In this document: positions 8,136 through 16,279 of the stretch, one piece after another
How positions within the stretch are numbered: position 1 is the first letter of the stretch
Layout: each line of letters opens with the position of its first letter
Source of the DNA: Staphylococcus caprae
GTDB taxonomy: Bacteria > Bacillota > Bacilli > Staphylococcales > Staphylococcaceae
Reading direction: 5' to 3'
NCBI RefSeq assembly: GCF_002902725.1
Contig: NZ_PPRT01000038.1
Location: 28,320-92,319 of the forward strand
DNA: 64,000 nt
Notes under the pieces: model-generated
The model's input: the letters and a program-made list of their open reading frames with translations, nothing else
The model's database searches: none
Told to the model about the DNA's origin: nothing
Made by a program: the position numbers and the translations under genes

Positions 8136-9020
8136 GTGGTGATAAAGTTACAAAACTTAGCAAAGTCCTTTAATAACAACAAAGTTCTTAATGATATCAG
8201 TCTTGAGTTGAAAGAAAATACGTGTACGGCTTTAATAGGCAAAAATGGAGCAGGGAAAACAACACTTATCGATATCCTGATTGGCAACATACAGGGTGAC
8301 GAAGGGCATATTGTTGATGAATCGAAGATGATTGATACAAATCATATGGGTGTGTTATATCAAAAAACGAATTTTCCTAAATTTTTCAAAGTAAAGGAAT
8401 TGTTTCACTTGCATCAATCATTTTATAAAAATCCTATTACGCTTTCACAATTTATCAATATTACTCAATTTAATGACAAGCAGATGAACCAAATGGCGAG
8501 TCAGTTGTCTGGAGGTCAGAAGAGGATACTAGATTTCGCCTTAACATTAGTAGGACAACCTGAATTTTTGATACTTGATGAGCCAACGTCAGGGATGGAT
8601 ATTGAAACAAGAGAACATTTTTGGAGTATCATAGAAAAGCTTAAGCAAGCGCATGACACTATTCTTTATACTTCTCATTACATTGAAGAAGTCGAAAGAA
8701 TGGCCGACCAAGTAGTTCTTCTTGATCAGGGTCAAATTCAACTCGACGATTCTCCTGAACATATTAAAAACACTCAAAATAACTCAATCATCGTACTTCC
8801 AGTTATTGATGATGGATTATTAAGTGACCTAAAGAATGAGTTCAATATTAAAAAGTTAAAAAATCATTATGAGATAAAAACGAATCAAGTTGAACCAGTC
8901 ATCCAGAAATTAATAGAGTATAAGTTCGATTTAAACAAAATAGAAATTCATAAAATGTCATTATTGGAAATCATGTTTTCAGGTATTGAGAATCAAAAAG
9001 GAGTGATGACCGAATGTTAG
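8136..9020 (+). CDS. ABC transporter ATP-binding protein
   Basis: 294-residue ABC ATPase: Walker A GKNGAGKTT near residue 37, signature LSGGQKR near 126, Walker B FLILDEPTSGMD, and the H-loop TSHYIEE. The extra C-terminal domain of about 80 residues is typical of ABC-2 type exporters for drugs, bacteriocins or lipids. GTG start with AAAGGTG just upstream; a second GTG follows immediately. Its stop overlaps the permease start, and kinase and regulator genes follow. The layout matches the B. subtilis yvfRSTU type. Substrate unknown. Confidence 0.9.
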   Translation: MVIKLQNLAKSFNNNKVLNDISLELKENTCTALIGKNGAGKTTLIDILIGNIQGDEGHIVDESKMIDTNHMGVLYQKTNFPKFFKVKELFHLHQSFYKNPITLSQFINITQFNDKQMNQMASQLSGGQKRILDFALTLVGQPEFLILDEPTSGMDIETREHFWSIIEKLKQAHDTILYTSHYIEEVERMADQVVLLDQGQIQLDDSPEHIKNTQNNSIIVLPVIDDGLLSDLKNEFNIKKLKNHYEIKTNQVEPVIQKLIEYKFDLNKIEIHKMSLLEIMFSGIENQKGVMTEC

Positions 9021-9745
9021 ATACATTTTTAAAGACAGAAATTAAAATCATGTTTAGGAAAAAATTATATCTATTTATGTCTATTTTCCTACCTGTCGCA
9101 TTTTACTTATTATTTACCTCATTATTAGATTTACCAGAGGAAGCTAAAAAACCATTTTATAAAGAATATATGTATAGTATGACAGTGTTTAGTTTGATGA
9201 ATTTTTGTATGATGTCGTTCCCTTTAGATATGATAGAAGAAAGAAACAATGGTTGGTATAAACATTTAATGTCTACGCCTTTGAAACCTGTTCATTATTA
9301 CTTAGCTAAAGTTTTAAAGACGATGTGCCAATTTTTAGTGGCAATTATTATTATTTTTATGGTTGCTCATTTTTATAAAAATGTGAATATGGACTTCACA
9401 AATTGGATATTATCAAGTGTTGTTTTATGGATAGGAGCGAGTTTATTCTTAACATTTGGGTTAGTTATAGCTCAATTTAATGATATTCAAAAGGCAAGTA
9501 GTGTTGCAAATTTACTCAATATAGCGATGGCCATTGTAGGTGGCTTATGGTTTCCAGTCAATACCTTTCCCGATTGGTTACAAGTCATTTCGAAAAAGAT
9601 GCCAACGTATCATTTAAAACAAATAGCACTAGATCTAGGGAAGGATAAAGGTATTAACTTTACGTCATTTGGCTTTTTAATTCTTTATAGTATAATTTTT
9701 TTGAGTATTGCTTTATTGATTAATAAAAAGAAAGATGTGTCATAG
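9014..9745 (+). CDS. ABC-2 type permease
   Basis: 243-residue membrane protein with about six hydrophobic segments (near 20-40, 55-75, 100-120, 135-155, 168-188 and 218-237). The sequence FLTFGLVIAQFNDIQKASS is typical of ABC-2 permeases. It overlaps the ATPase gene by seven bases and abuts the kinase gene (TAG then ATG with no gap), so it forms the channel half of this exporter. Confidence 0.88.
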   Translation: MLDTFLKTEIKIMFRKKLYLFMSIFLPVAFYLLFTSLLDLPEEAKKPFYKEYMYSMTVFSLMNFCMMSFPLDMIEERNNGWYKHLMSTPLKPVHYYLAKVLKTMCQFLVAIIIIFMVAHFYKNVNMDFTNWILSSVVLWIGASLFLTFGLVIAQFNDIQKASSVANLLNIAMAIVGGLWFPVNTFPDWLQVISKKMPTYHLKQIALDLGKDKGINFTSFGFLILYSIIFLSIALLINKKKDVS

Positions 9746-10846
9746 ATGAACGTAAAACGTAGTTTCGGAGTTAGAATGGGAGAAATTTCTTCACTAGTTT
9801 ATTTAATATTTCCGATTTTTGGTTTATTTGATTCTGAACATATATTTAATAAGTCGATATATTTTATCGCTTTATCCATTTTTACGGTTTCATATTTAAT
9901 GCTCGTTCTGCTGCACACTAAGTTGAATAAAAATCATCTATATATCTTACTGCTTATCCATTATGTATGTATTATGTATTTCGTTTATGCTTATGAACCA
10001 TTACTAAGTATGTTTTTCTTTTATAGTGCCTTTGCATTGCCCTTCATTTTCGATGTGGGATTGAAATCAAAAGAATTTATAAGCTATATCATCACAATGA
10101 TTATTTGTGTTTTGTTTATTTATATTATGCATCATGATCAAGTTTATATGATGATTATATATTATGTCGTCATTTTAATGATTATGTTTGGAAATTTTCA
10201 AGTTAGAAAGGATCGCAAAGTTCGAAAAGAGCTTGAAGAAAAGAACCGCTATATTAATGTGTTAATTACGGAACAAGAACGTAATCGTATTGGTCAAGAT
10301 TTACATGATACACTCGGACATGTCTTTGCAAGTTTGACTTTAAAGTCTGAATTAGCTGCGAAACTCATAGATACTGATAAAGAATCTGCGAAGAAAGAAA
10401 TGATGGCTATCAATCAACTTTCTAGAGAAACCCTTAATAAAGTTCGTTCAATTGTTGATGATTTAAAGGTACAATCTTTCGATGAGGAAGTGTCTTCGGT
10501 AGAGACGATTTTACGTGATGCGAATTTGAGGTTTATTTTCAAAAATAAAGGCGTAGCAAAGTCATTAAACCCTGCTAAGCAGTCAATATTATCCATGATA
10601 TTAAAAGAGGCAATTAATAATGTGATTAAACACGCCCATGCTACAGAAGTCATAGGGCAACTGGTTGAAGAACATCAGCAAATTAAATTAATCGTACAAG
10701 ATAACGGCGTTGGCATAAAAGATAAAGAAGCATGTCATTTAAGAAGTATTAAAGAACGCGCTGAATATTTAAATGGCAAGGTGGCTGTTAAATCTGAAAA
10801 TGGAACAACCGTGGTCGTGACGATACCAAGGGGTGAATTAATGTGA
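9746..10846 (+). CDS. Sensor histidine kinase, HisKA_3 type
   Basis: 366-residue kinase with five to six N-terminal membrane helices and almost no extracellular loop, the layout of membrane-sensing (DesK-like) kinases. The dimerisation domain contains His187 in RIGQDLHDTLGH, the predicted phosphorylation site. The ATPase domain has the EAINNVIKHAHA N-box and DNGVGI. It starts directly after the permease stop and overlaps the regulator start by four bases. The signal could be membrane state or the transporter itself. Confidence 0.9.
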   Translation: MNVKRSFGVRMGEISSLVYLIFPIFGLFDSEHIFNKSIYFIALSIFTVSYLMLVLLHTKLNKNHLYILLLIHYVCIMYFVYAYEPLLSMFFFYSAFALPFIFDVGLKSKEFISYIITMIICVLFIYIMHHDQVYMMIIYYVVILMIMFGNFQVRKDRKVRKELEEKNRYINVLITEQERNRIGQDLHDTLGHVFASLTLKSELAAKLIDTDKESAKKEMMAINQLSRETLNKVRSIVDDLKVQSFDEEVSSVETILRDANLRFIFKNKGVAKSLNPAKQSILSMILKEAINNVIKHAHATEVIGQLVEEHQQIKLIVQDNGVGIKDKEACHLRSIKERAEYLNGKVAVKSENGTTVVVTIPRGELM

Positions 10847-11445
10847 TTTCACTAATTATTGCAGAAGATCAACTTATGCTTAGAAAAGCGATGGTTCAGC
10901 TTATTGAGTTAAATGAGGAAATGAAGGTTTTGAAAGATGTTGAAAACGGCAAGGAAGCACTTCAATTTATTGAAAATGAAAAACCAGATGTGGCTATTTT
11001 AGATATTGAGATACCTGGCATGACAGGATTAGAAATTTTGGCACAAATAAGGGCTAAAGGATTAAATACGAAAGTGATTATTGTGACGACGTTTAAGCGA
11101 CCAGGTTATTTTGAGAAAGCTGTCGCCAATGGTGTGGATGCCTATGTACTTAAAGAACGTTCAGTAGAAGACTTGGTCAGTACGATTTATAACGTAATGA
11201 ATGGTGAAAAAGAGTACAGTACATCATTAATGACCTCTCTATTTAAAGAATCCAATCCATTGACACATAAAGAACAAGTCGTTCTGAGGGAAATAGGAAA
11301 TGGTTTAAGTAGCAAAGAAATTGCTGAAAAATTATATCTTTCTGATGGCACAGTTCGAAATTACACAAGTACAATTATCGATAAATTATATTCTGACAAT
11401 CGGTTTGATGCATGGAAAAAAGCTACGGCGAAAGGTTGGATATAG
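10843..11445 (+). CDS. Response regulator, NarL/DesR type
   Basis: 200-residue regulator. The receiver domain has Asp8/Asp9 (AEDQ) and phospho-acceptor Asp54 in AILDIEIPG. A LuxR/NarL-type helix-turn-helix covers about residues 137-195 (LSSKEIAEKLYLSDGTVRNY). ATGTGA overlap with the kinase gene shows coupled translation. It likely controls its own operon through the dyad at 8041-8054. Last gene of the operon; the next gene points the opposite way. Confidence 0.92.
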   Translation: MISLIIAEDQLMLRKAMVQLIELNEEMKVLKDVENGKEALQFIENEKPDVAILDIEIPGMTGLEILAQIRAKGLNTKVIIVTTFKRPGYFEKAVANGVDAYVLKERSVEDLVSTIYNVMNGEKEYSTSLMTSLFKESNPLTHKEQVVLREIGNGLSSKEIAEKLYLSDGTVRNYTSTIIDKLYSDNRFDAWKKATAKGWI

Positions 11446-11476
11446 TTCGTTAAAATATATATTTAAATTTGATTAT

Positions 11477-11656
11477 TTATATTTTAAGCTTGGTTTGATT
11501 CGATTTATCAATATGATCTGATAAAAGAGTTAGAATTTCTATTACTTTTTTAGTGGGTGTATCAGTACTTAATGTATGATGAAACACATTACCGCCTGTC
11601 GTTTTCACTATATAAATTGCTGAATTTGTATCAATCACGCAATCAAGAATTTCCAT
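11477..11656 (-). CDS. 59-residue conserved-looking small protein
   Basis: Open frame of 59 codons with a strong GGAGGTAC site on the minus strand at 11663-11670. The product begins MEILDCVIDTNSAIYIVK, has the phrase TTGGNVFHHTLSTDTPTKK, and ends in a helical LLSDHIDKSNQTKLKI tail. The amino-acid pattern is protein-like, with alternating hydrophobic residues and no low complexity. I do not recognise a family. No signal peptide or membrane helix. A 16-base perfect palindrome lies 30 bases upstream. It is convergent with the response regulator gene. Confidence 0.65.
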   Translation of the reverse strand: MEILDCVIDTNSAIYIVKTTGGNVFHHTLSTDTPTKKVIEILTLLSDHIDKSNQTKLKI

Positions 11657-11685
11657 TATGTTGTACCTCCTATTTGAATAAGTTG

Positions 11686-11701
11686 TAAAGTGGCCACTTT
11701 A
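11686..11701. promoter_or_regulatory. 16-base perfect palindrome
   Basis: TAAAGTGGCCACTTTA, upstream of the 59-codon minus-strand gene. The position suits an operator for a dimeric repressor. I cannot name the regulator. Confidence 0.45.
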
Positions 11702-11782
11702 GTATGATGTAACTATACCACTATTGAGATTACTTACTCTTGATTTCAAGAATATAATAGGGAAATTGCTAAAAAAGTTAAA

Positions 11783-11825
11783 AACGCCTTCAAAAGATAG
11801 TTTGAATAATCTTTTGAAGGTGTTT
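11783..11825. terminator. Bidirectional-looking hairpin
   Basis: ACGCCTTCAAAAGAT pairs with ATCTTTTGAAGGTGT around a nine-base loop. It lies beyond the 3' end of the small membrane protein gene at 11856 (minus strand) and has A/T runs on both sides. Confidence 0.75.
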
Positions 11826-11855
11826 ATTTTCGAGATATTTAATTAATTTGAAATT

Positions 11856-12044
11856 CTATTTTTTTCTTTTATTAAGCGTAGATTGAATAAGGTACACGAT
11901 AAAACCGACTAAGATACCTAGTAATATTGCTACAACTACACTTACTATAATCGGTAACTTAAAGACGATTTGTAATATAACGCCAACAATAATTGCTACG
12001 ATAATTGCGACTAAAGATATTTTACTTTCATTAGATGAATCCAT
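11856..12044 (-). CDS. Small two-helix membrane protein
   Basis: 62 residues: a short polar N-terminus (MDSSNESK), hydrophobic segments at about 9-27 and 32-54, and a basic tail (NKRKK). AGGAGTG ribosome site on the minus strand. Resembles conserved small staphylococcal membrane proteins of unknown role. No operon partner. Confidence 0.75.
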   Translation of the reverse strand: MDSSNESKISLVAIIVAIIVGVILQIVFKLPIIVSVVVAILLGILVGFIVYLIQSTLNKRKK

Positions 12045-12208
12045 CTATTTCACTCCTAACGTATTGTATTATACCATGCACTTCTCATTTGAAAAAATAA
12101 GTTTAAAACAAGCGTTTTCAATCAATATTTTTTATTTTATCAATATTGACTGTGAAAGTATTTTTAATTAACATTAATCAGTATATAAAGTGAAGTAAGG
12201 TGACAACT

Positions 12209-12745
12209 ATGAAATCGAAAAAATCATTATCGCTGATTGTTCTTGCACTTATTGCGATAATTGTAATAATGTTCCAATTGATCAATCATTCCGGTCCTTT
12301 TAGTAAAATTGGAACAAATCAACAGAACCAAAGTACTGATTTAAAAGGTAAAGACAAAGTGTATGTCGAACGAGTAGTGGATGGGGATACTTTTGTAGCC
12401 AATAAAGATGGCAAAGAAATCAAGGTGAGAATGATAGGTATGGATACCCCTGAAACCGTTAAACCCAATACGCCTGTTCAACCTTATGGGAAAGAGGCTT
12501 CAAATTATACGAAGAAAGCTTTAACGCGTCAAAATGTTTATTTAGAGTATGATAAAGAAAAAAATGATAGATACGGACGAACTTTAGCATATGTATGGAT
12601 AAATGATAAAAGAATGTTCAATGAAGAATTGGTTGAAAAAGGTCTAGCTAGAGAAAAATATTACTCACCTAATGGTAAATATCGAGATGTATTGATTAAA
12701 GCTCAAAACAAGGCAAAACAGAATAAAGTGAACTTATGGAGTTAA
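12209..12745 (+). CDS. nuc: Membrane-anchored thermonuclease (Nuc2-like)
   Basis: 178-residue staphylococcal nuclease-fold enzyme hydrolysing DNA and RNA with calcium. A basic N-terminus and one hydrophobic segment (about 8-25) act as an uncleaved anchor or signal. The catalytic domain contains VVDGDTF (calcium aspartate), VRMIGMDTPE (Arg and the general-base Glu) and DRYGRTLAYV (second Arg). These match the active-site residues of classical Nuc. ATG 12209 is preferred to an upstream GTG because of AAGG at 12197-12200. The position matches S. aureus nuc2, whose product stays at the cell surface. Confidence 0.92.
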   Translation: MKSKKSLSLIVLALIAIIVIMFQLINHSGPFSKIGTNQQNQSTDLKGKDKVYVERVVDGDTFVANKDGKEIKVRMIGMDTPETVKPNTPVQPYGKEASNYTKKALTRQNVYLEYDKEKNDRYGRTLAYVWINDKRMFNEELVEKGLAREKYYSPNGKYRDVLIKAQNKAKQNKVNLWS

Positions 12746-12756
12746 GTTAATTGAAA

Positions 12757-12792
12757 AAGCCTAGAAGATTTCAAACGAATGCTTCTAGGCTT
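12757..12792. terminator. Terminator between nuc and 12837 gene
   Basis: AAGCCTAGAAG pairs perfectly with CTTCTAGGCTT. The T-run is on the minus strand, so it mainly ends the minus-strand gene. Confidence 0.8.
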
Positions 12793-12836
12793 AACTATTG
12801 TACTTCATTATTTAGGATTTAAGAATGCAACTTTAT

Positions 12837-13709
12837 TTAGTTATTCATATGTTGTTTGAAACTGTTAGATATTTCTTCAATTTGATTATCGTTAAGTGGA
12901 TGTTTAGAAAGTTGCACAGCTTCGTCTATGACTTTTTCAAGTGAAGAACGCGTAGAGACTGTATCTACATATTTATCACTTTCGTCAGAACCTTCAATGA
13001 TATTTACACTTCCATCACTGAAGTAAATCACACCGATACTTTGTATTTTAAACTGGTAATCCTTTTCAATCTGATCTTTCAATGCCTTAGCATTGTTTGC
13101 AGCTTGTTGATACGGATCATGGTCATAGAATTCATATATCACGCGATTATCTTGAAGAATTTCAGTGAATGTGTAAACACCACTACGAGTTGTGTTAAAT
13201 TGGCTGTGATATCTACTACTGATGTAATGACCTACTACTTTATCAGTGTTATATTGATTGCTTCCTTCTTCAGCGTGTTTGTCTGGTACATCAAAGTGAT
13301 AGAATGTTTTTTGATTCCAATTTTTAACATCTACATTAATCAGACCAACTTCTGTAATGATTATGAAATCAAAGGAGCGCGCATATTCAAATAATGGATG
13401 TTTAATAGCTAAATTACTTGTAGGAATAATTGTATATGATTTTAGTCGACCCTGTTCTATAAAACGATCTAAAATCTTTTGTAATTCACGTTTCGCATTT
13501 TTAAAAGCGTGATGGCCAACATCATTATTCGAACTCAACATTTGGTTCTTTAATGATAAATTTTCCTCGCTTAATATAGAATTTTTCGCAATTAATTGAT
13601 TTCTAGCATATTCTTCCGTCTCAACTCTATCTTTCATGTATCTTTGATTTAGGAATAGAGCTATTACTAAAATAATGATAATTACAGATAAAATGACCGT
13701 TACAGACAT
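12837..13709 (-). CDS. Membrane-anchored protein with NERD/nuclease-like domain
   Basis: 290 residues. One N-terminal membrane helix (about 3-20), a coiled-coil (about 25-60), then an alpha/beta domain. SFDFIIITEVGLINVDVKNW, about residues 112-131, recalls the D...x-K core of NERD/PD-(D/E)XK nuclease-like folds, with HPLFEYARSFD before it. The C-terminal 100 residues contain IQSIGVIYFSDGSVNI. The start has ATG but only a poor ribosome site (GGGTGAA). Probably a surface-facing or cytoplasmic membrane-tethered nucleic-acid protein, which is suggestive next to nuc. The domain call is my inference. Confidence 0.6.
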   Translation of the reverse strand: MSVTVILSVIIIILVIALFLNQRYMKDRVETEEYARNQLIAKNSILSEENLSLKNQMLSSNNDVGHHAFKNAKRELQKILDRFIEQGRLKSYTIIPTSNLAIKHPLFEYARSFDFIIITEVGLINVDVKNWNQKTFYHFDVPDKHAEEGSNQYNTDKVVGHYISSRYHSQFNTTRSGVYTFTEILQDNRVIYEFYDHDPYQQAANNAKALKDQIEKDYQFKIQSIGVIYFSDGSVNIIEGSDESDKYVDTVSTRSSLEKVIDEAVQLSKHPLNDNQIEEISNSFKQHMNN

Positions 13710-13979
13710 AAATATTCACCCGAATCTTTAAATTTTAAATTCTAATTGCCAAAATAAATTATAAACGTCTTAAAATTTGAGTTCAATAAAAATGAGAAGA
13801 GAATATGATTAATTAAATAGTGAGTACGACAAATGTTTACAAAATTTTAAGAATTATAAAATTGTTCTCAGAATACAAATAATTGTTTATTCAAATCTTT
13901 ATGATATGTGATAAAGATTCAATTTTTACTTTTTACAAATAGTTTAATTTTAATTTACTAAATGTTCACAAATCTGCGT

Positions 13980-14008
13980 TTGATTATTAAGTACTTCAAA
14001 TGTATAAT
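13980..14008 (+). promoter_or_regulatory. Promoter of 14045 gene
   Basis: TTGATT, exact 17-base spacer, TATAAT, 37 bases before the ATG. Confidence 0.8.
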
Positions 14009-14016
14009 TAAAGTTA

Positions 14017-14030
14017 TGAAAGCGCTTGCT
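14017..14030. promoter_or_regulatory. cre-like CcpA site
   Basis: TGAAAGCGCTTGCT fits the cre consensus TGWAANCGNTNNCW at every position. It lies just after the transcription start region, where CcpA binding normally represses. Confidence 0.65.
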
Positions 14031-14044
14031 TAGGAGGTGGTTGA

Positions 14045-14638
14045 ATGAAATTAGAAGAGCGAAATGCTGTAGATGACCTTGTTCAAATTTTGATGCAAAC
14101 GTCCTCGCACTCATTTAAATTTCATGGTGTTGTTGCTATGCAATTATTTTTAAATGATGAGTTTAAACTGCCAGCCAAAGTTGATATATGTGTGGAACGT
14201 AAAAAATTAATTGAAATTATTAAAGTGATTCCTAAAGACTTTTCAATACAATATTATGGGAAAGGTCATTCTCCACATCAAACTGAGAGACCTTCGCTAT
14301 CAGAAGTTGCACACGTTGAGATACTTAAAGATAACAATATCGTACTTAATATTTTTGTTTACGATGTGGTAAATGATGAGTGGATTTTTAGGTTAGATAG
14401 TAGTATTCGTTTACCGAAGAATAATATATATTTTCATTCATTAAATTGGAACGTAGATTATATTAAACCAGAAATAGTTTTAATGTATGATTTGATGGAT
14501 AATCAAGAGTATCATCAATTTTCAAATTATAAAGCAGTTATAGATGCATTGAGTTACTACCAATTTTATATCTTGAAATTAGTAGTAGGGGAAAAGCGTA
14601 TTGAAGAAGCGGTTATTAATAATAGAAAGACATCATAA
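14045..14638 (+). CDS. Nucleotidyltransferase-like protein, function unknown
   Basis: 197 residues. Residues 25-60 (FHGVVAMQLFLND...KVDICVERKKLIEII) follow the pattern of minimal nucleotidyltransferases related to aminoglycoside 2''-adenylyltransferases, where a GG-x-A-x-x-L helix precedes a D-x-D strand. Here the second Gly is Val and only one Asp of D-x-D remains (VDIC), so catalytic activity is doubtful. A second acidic strand may be IFVYDVVNDE. Strong AGGAGG site. Promoter and a cre-like site lie upstream and a terminator downstream, so it is transcribed alone. Confidence 0.5.
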   Translation: MKLEERNAVDDLVQILMQTSSHSFKFHGVVAMQLFLNDEFKLPAKVDICVERKKLIEIIKVIPKDFSIQYYGKGHSPHQTERPSLSEVAHVEILKDNNIVLNIFVYDVVNDEWIFRLDSSIRLPKNNIYFHSLNWNVDYIKPEIVLMYDLMDNQEYHQFSNYKAVIDALSYYQFYILKLVVGEKRIEEAVINNRKTS

Positions 14639-14710
14639 AAAGATTTCTACGACATACACACTTTTTAGATTATAGAGTGAAGTAGTATATGTTTTGTAGA
14701 AATCTTTTTT
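14637..14710. terminator. Bidirectional terminator
   Basis: AAAAGATTTCTAC pairs with GTAGAAATCTTTT across a 45-base inner region. T-runs on both strands separate the convergent 14045 and aspartate kinase genes. Confidence 0.85.
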
Positions 14711-14714
14711 TATT

Positions 14715-16091
14715 TTAAGAACATAAATTTTTTAAACAGACACCGTGATAGCAAAATTCATAAGTAGAAAGCACAGCCTTCTCTGCATCTTCTTCACGAA
14801 TACCGAACATCATTGAGATTTCAGAGGCACCTTGGTTAATCATCTTTAAATTAATATTGGATTCTGAAAGTGCATGAGTGATTTTACTTGCAGTACCAAC
14901 AACTTGGTTCATTCCTTCTCCGACAATCATCAGTATTGCTAAATCATGATCGACACTCAACTCATCAACCTCACAACGTTTACGTATTTCATTTAACACT
15001 TGGCTTTCTTTTCCTTTAAGTTGATTGCTCCGCATAATAATACTGATATTGTCGATTCCTGATGGCATATGGTCAAATGAAATATTAAATTGTTCTAATA
15101 CTTCTAAAATCTTTCTTGTAAAGCCAACTTGTCTATTCATTAGATATTTTTTGATGTTAATGACTGTAAATCCTTTGTCACAGCTAATACCACTAATAAC
15201 ATTGTCTGAATTAATTTCTCTGTCATGTCTGATATATGTTCCTTTATCATTTGGGCGATTCGTATTCTTAATAACAACTGGAATTCGGTCTTTATAGAGC
15301 GGTTGCAAAGCTTCGTCATGAAACACTCCAAATCCTGCGTATGACAATTCTCGCATTTCTCTATAAGTAATTTCTTCAATTAATTCTGGTTGATCAATAA
15401 TTGTAGGATTTGCTTTGAAAATACCAGAAACGTCAGTAAAGTTTTCATAAATAGAGGCTTTCACACCTCTAGCAATAATTGCACCTGTAATGTCAGAACC
15501 TCCTCGAGGAAATGTAACAATGTCATTTTGTTTAGAAATACCGAAGAAACCTGGAATAATAAGTTTTTCTTTATAATCACGTAATTTATAGATATTTTCA
15601 TATGAAGAATCTAAAATTTGAGCTTGTTGTGGTAAATCAGTCACTATTAAACCGGCTTCTTTAGGAGAAATATAACGTGTTGGTATCCCTTGGTTGTTAT
15701 TATAATTAGCAATTAATTGCGCATTAAAATCTTCACCACAAGAGACTAAAGCATCGTAAAGACGAGAAGGTTTATCTGAAAGTTGACTAATGTAAAGTTC
15801 TAACGTTTCATCAATAGTGGTTAATATCTCATCGTCCATTTTTAAACCTTCAACAATATCAGCGTATCGTTGAATAATTTCATTCTTCTTATCCTGATAA
15901 TTAATTCCGTTTAATACCTTTTCATATAAACGGATGAGTAAATCAGTTGTTTTAATATCATCTTTACTTCTTTTACCTGGCGCAGAGACAATGATAATCT
16001 TTCGTTCAGGATCTTCGTTTACAATTTTTAATACTTTTTTAATTTGTTTGGCATTGGAGACAGAGCTACCTCCGAATTTTGCAACTTTCAT
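14715..16091 (-). CDS. Aspartate kinase
   Basis: 458-residue aspartokinase, first step of threonine, methionine and lysine synthesis (aspartate to aspartyl phosphate). KFGGSSV at residues 4-10 is the ATP/aspartate-binding signature. SCGEDFNAQLIA and FPRGGSDITG are further active-site segments, and two ACT domains fill the last 150 residues. The last residues (GVCLKNLCS) are Cys-rich. It is divergent from hom-thrC-thrB, which suggests that it is the threonine-linked isozyme; staphylococci carry another in the lysine operon. A hairpin overlapping a CodY-like motif lies in its leader. Confidence 0.94.
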   Translation of the reverse strand: MKVAKFGGSSVSNAKQIKKVLKIVNEDPERKIIIVSAPGKRSKDDIKTTDLLIRLYEKVLNGINYQDKKNEIIQRYADIVEGLKMDDEILTTIDETLELYISQLSDKPSRLYDALVSCGEDFNAQLIANYNNNQGIPTRYISPKEAGLIVTDLPQQAQILDSSYENIYKLRDYKEKLIIPGFFGISKQNDIVTFPRGGSDITGAIIARGVKASIYENFTDVSGIFKANPTIIDQPELIEEITYREMRELSYAGFGVFHDEALQPLYKDRIPVVIKNTNRPNDKGTYIRHDREINSDNVISGISCDKGFTVINIKKYLMNRQVGFTRKILEVLEQFNISFDHMPSGIDNISIIMRSNQLKGKESQVLNEIRKRCEVDELSVDHDLAILMIVGEGMNQVVGTASKITHALSESNINLKMINQGASEISMMFGIREEDAEKAVLSTYEFCYHGVCLKNLCS

Positions 16092-16109
16092 GAGTTATCA
16101 ACCTTTCTA

Positions 16110-16145
16110 AAAAATCAGAAAATTCTATTCAGTTTTCTGATTAAG
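16110..16145. promoter_or_regulatory. CodY-like motif overlapping a leader hairpin
   Basis: The 15-mer at 16110-16124 matches the CodY consensus AATTTTCWGAAAATT at 12 positions. AATCAGAAAA (16113-16122) and TTTTCTGATT (16133-16142) form a perfect 10-base inverted repeat. Read on the minus strand the hairpin is followed by six T, like an intrinsic terminator, immediately before the aspartate kinase ribosome site. Confidence 0.5.
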
Positions 16146-16182
16146 CATGGTACTATAGATTTGTATTTTCAATATTAAGAAC

Positions 16183-16211
16183 TTTACAAAAATTAAGAAT
16201 GATTTTATACT
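16183..16211 (+). promoter_or_regulatory. Promoter of hom-thrC-thrB
   Basis: TTTACA, 17-base spacer, TATACT, 69 bases before hom. Confidence 0.72.
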
Positions 16212-16279
16212 AAACCATTATCTAGTATTTTTCAACAGTACAATTGTTTTTCTCGAAAGCACAAACGGAGGTATGATAT

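Larger units (their letters stand above)
13710..14044. other. 335-base intergenic region
   Basis: No gene seen. Contents: a perfect 9-base hairpin (AATCTTTAT / ATAAAGATT, eight-base loop) at 13894-13919, then the promoter and cre-like site of the 14045 gene. The hairpin has no clear T-run and its role is unknown. Confidence 0.6.

Noticed and set aside
11321-11521. 66-codon open frame overlapping the response regulator end
   Set aside because: Out-of-frame overlap with the HTH domain and no ribosome site; the minus-strand gene at 11477-11656 has better support.
13041-13394. 117-codon open frame opposite the 12837-13709 gene
   Set aside because: Antisense shadow of a gene with good protein character; Cys/Phe/Ile-rich composition typical of reversed coding DNA.
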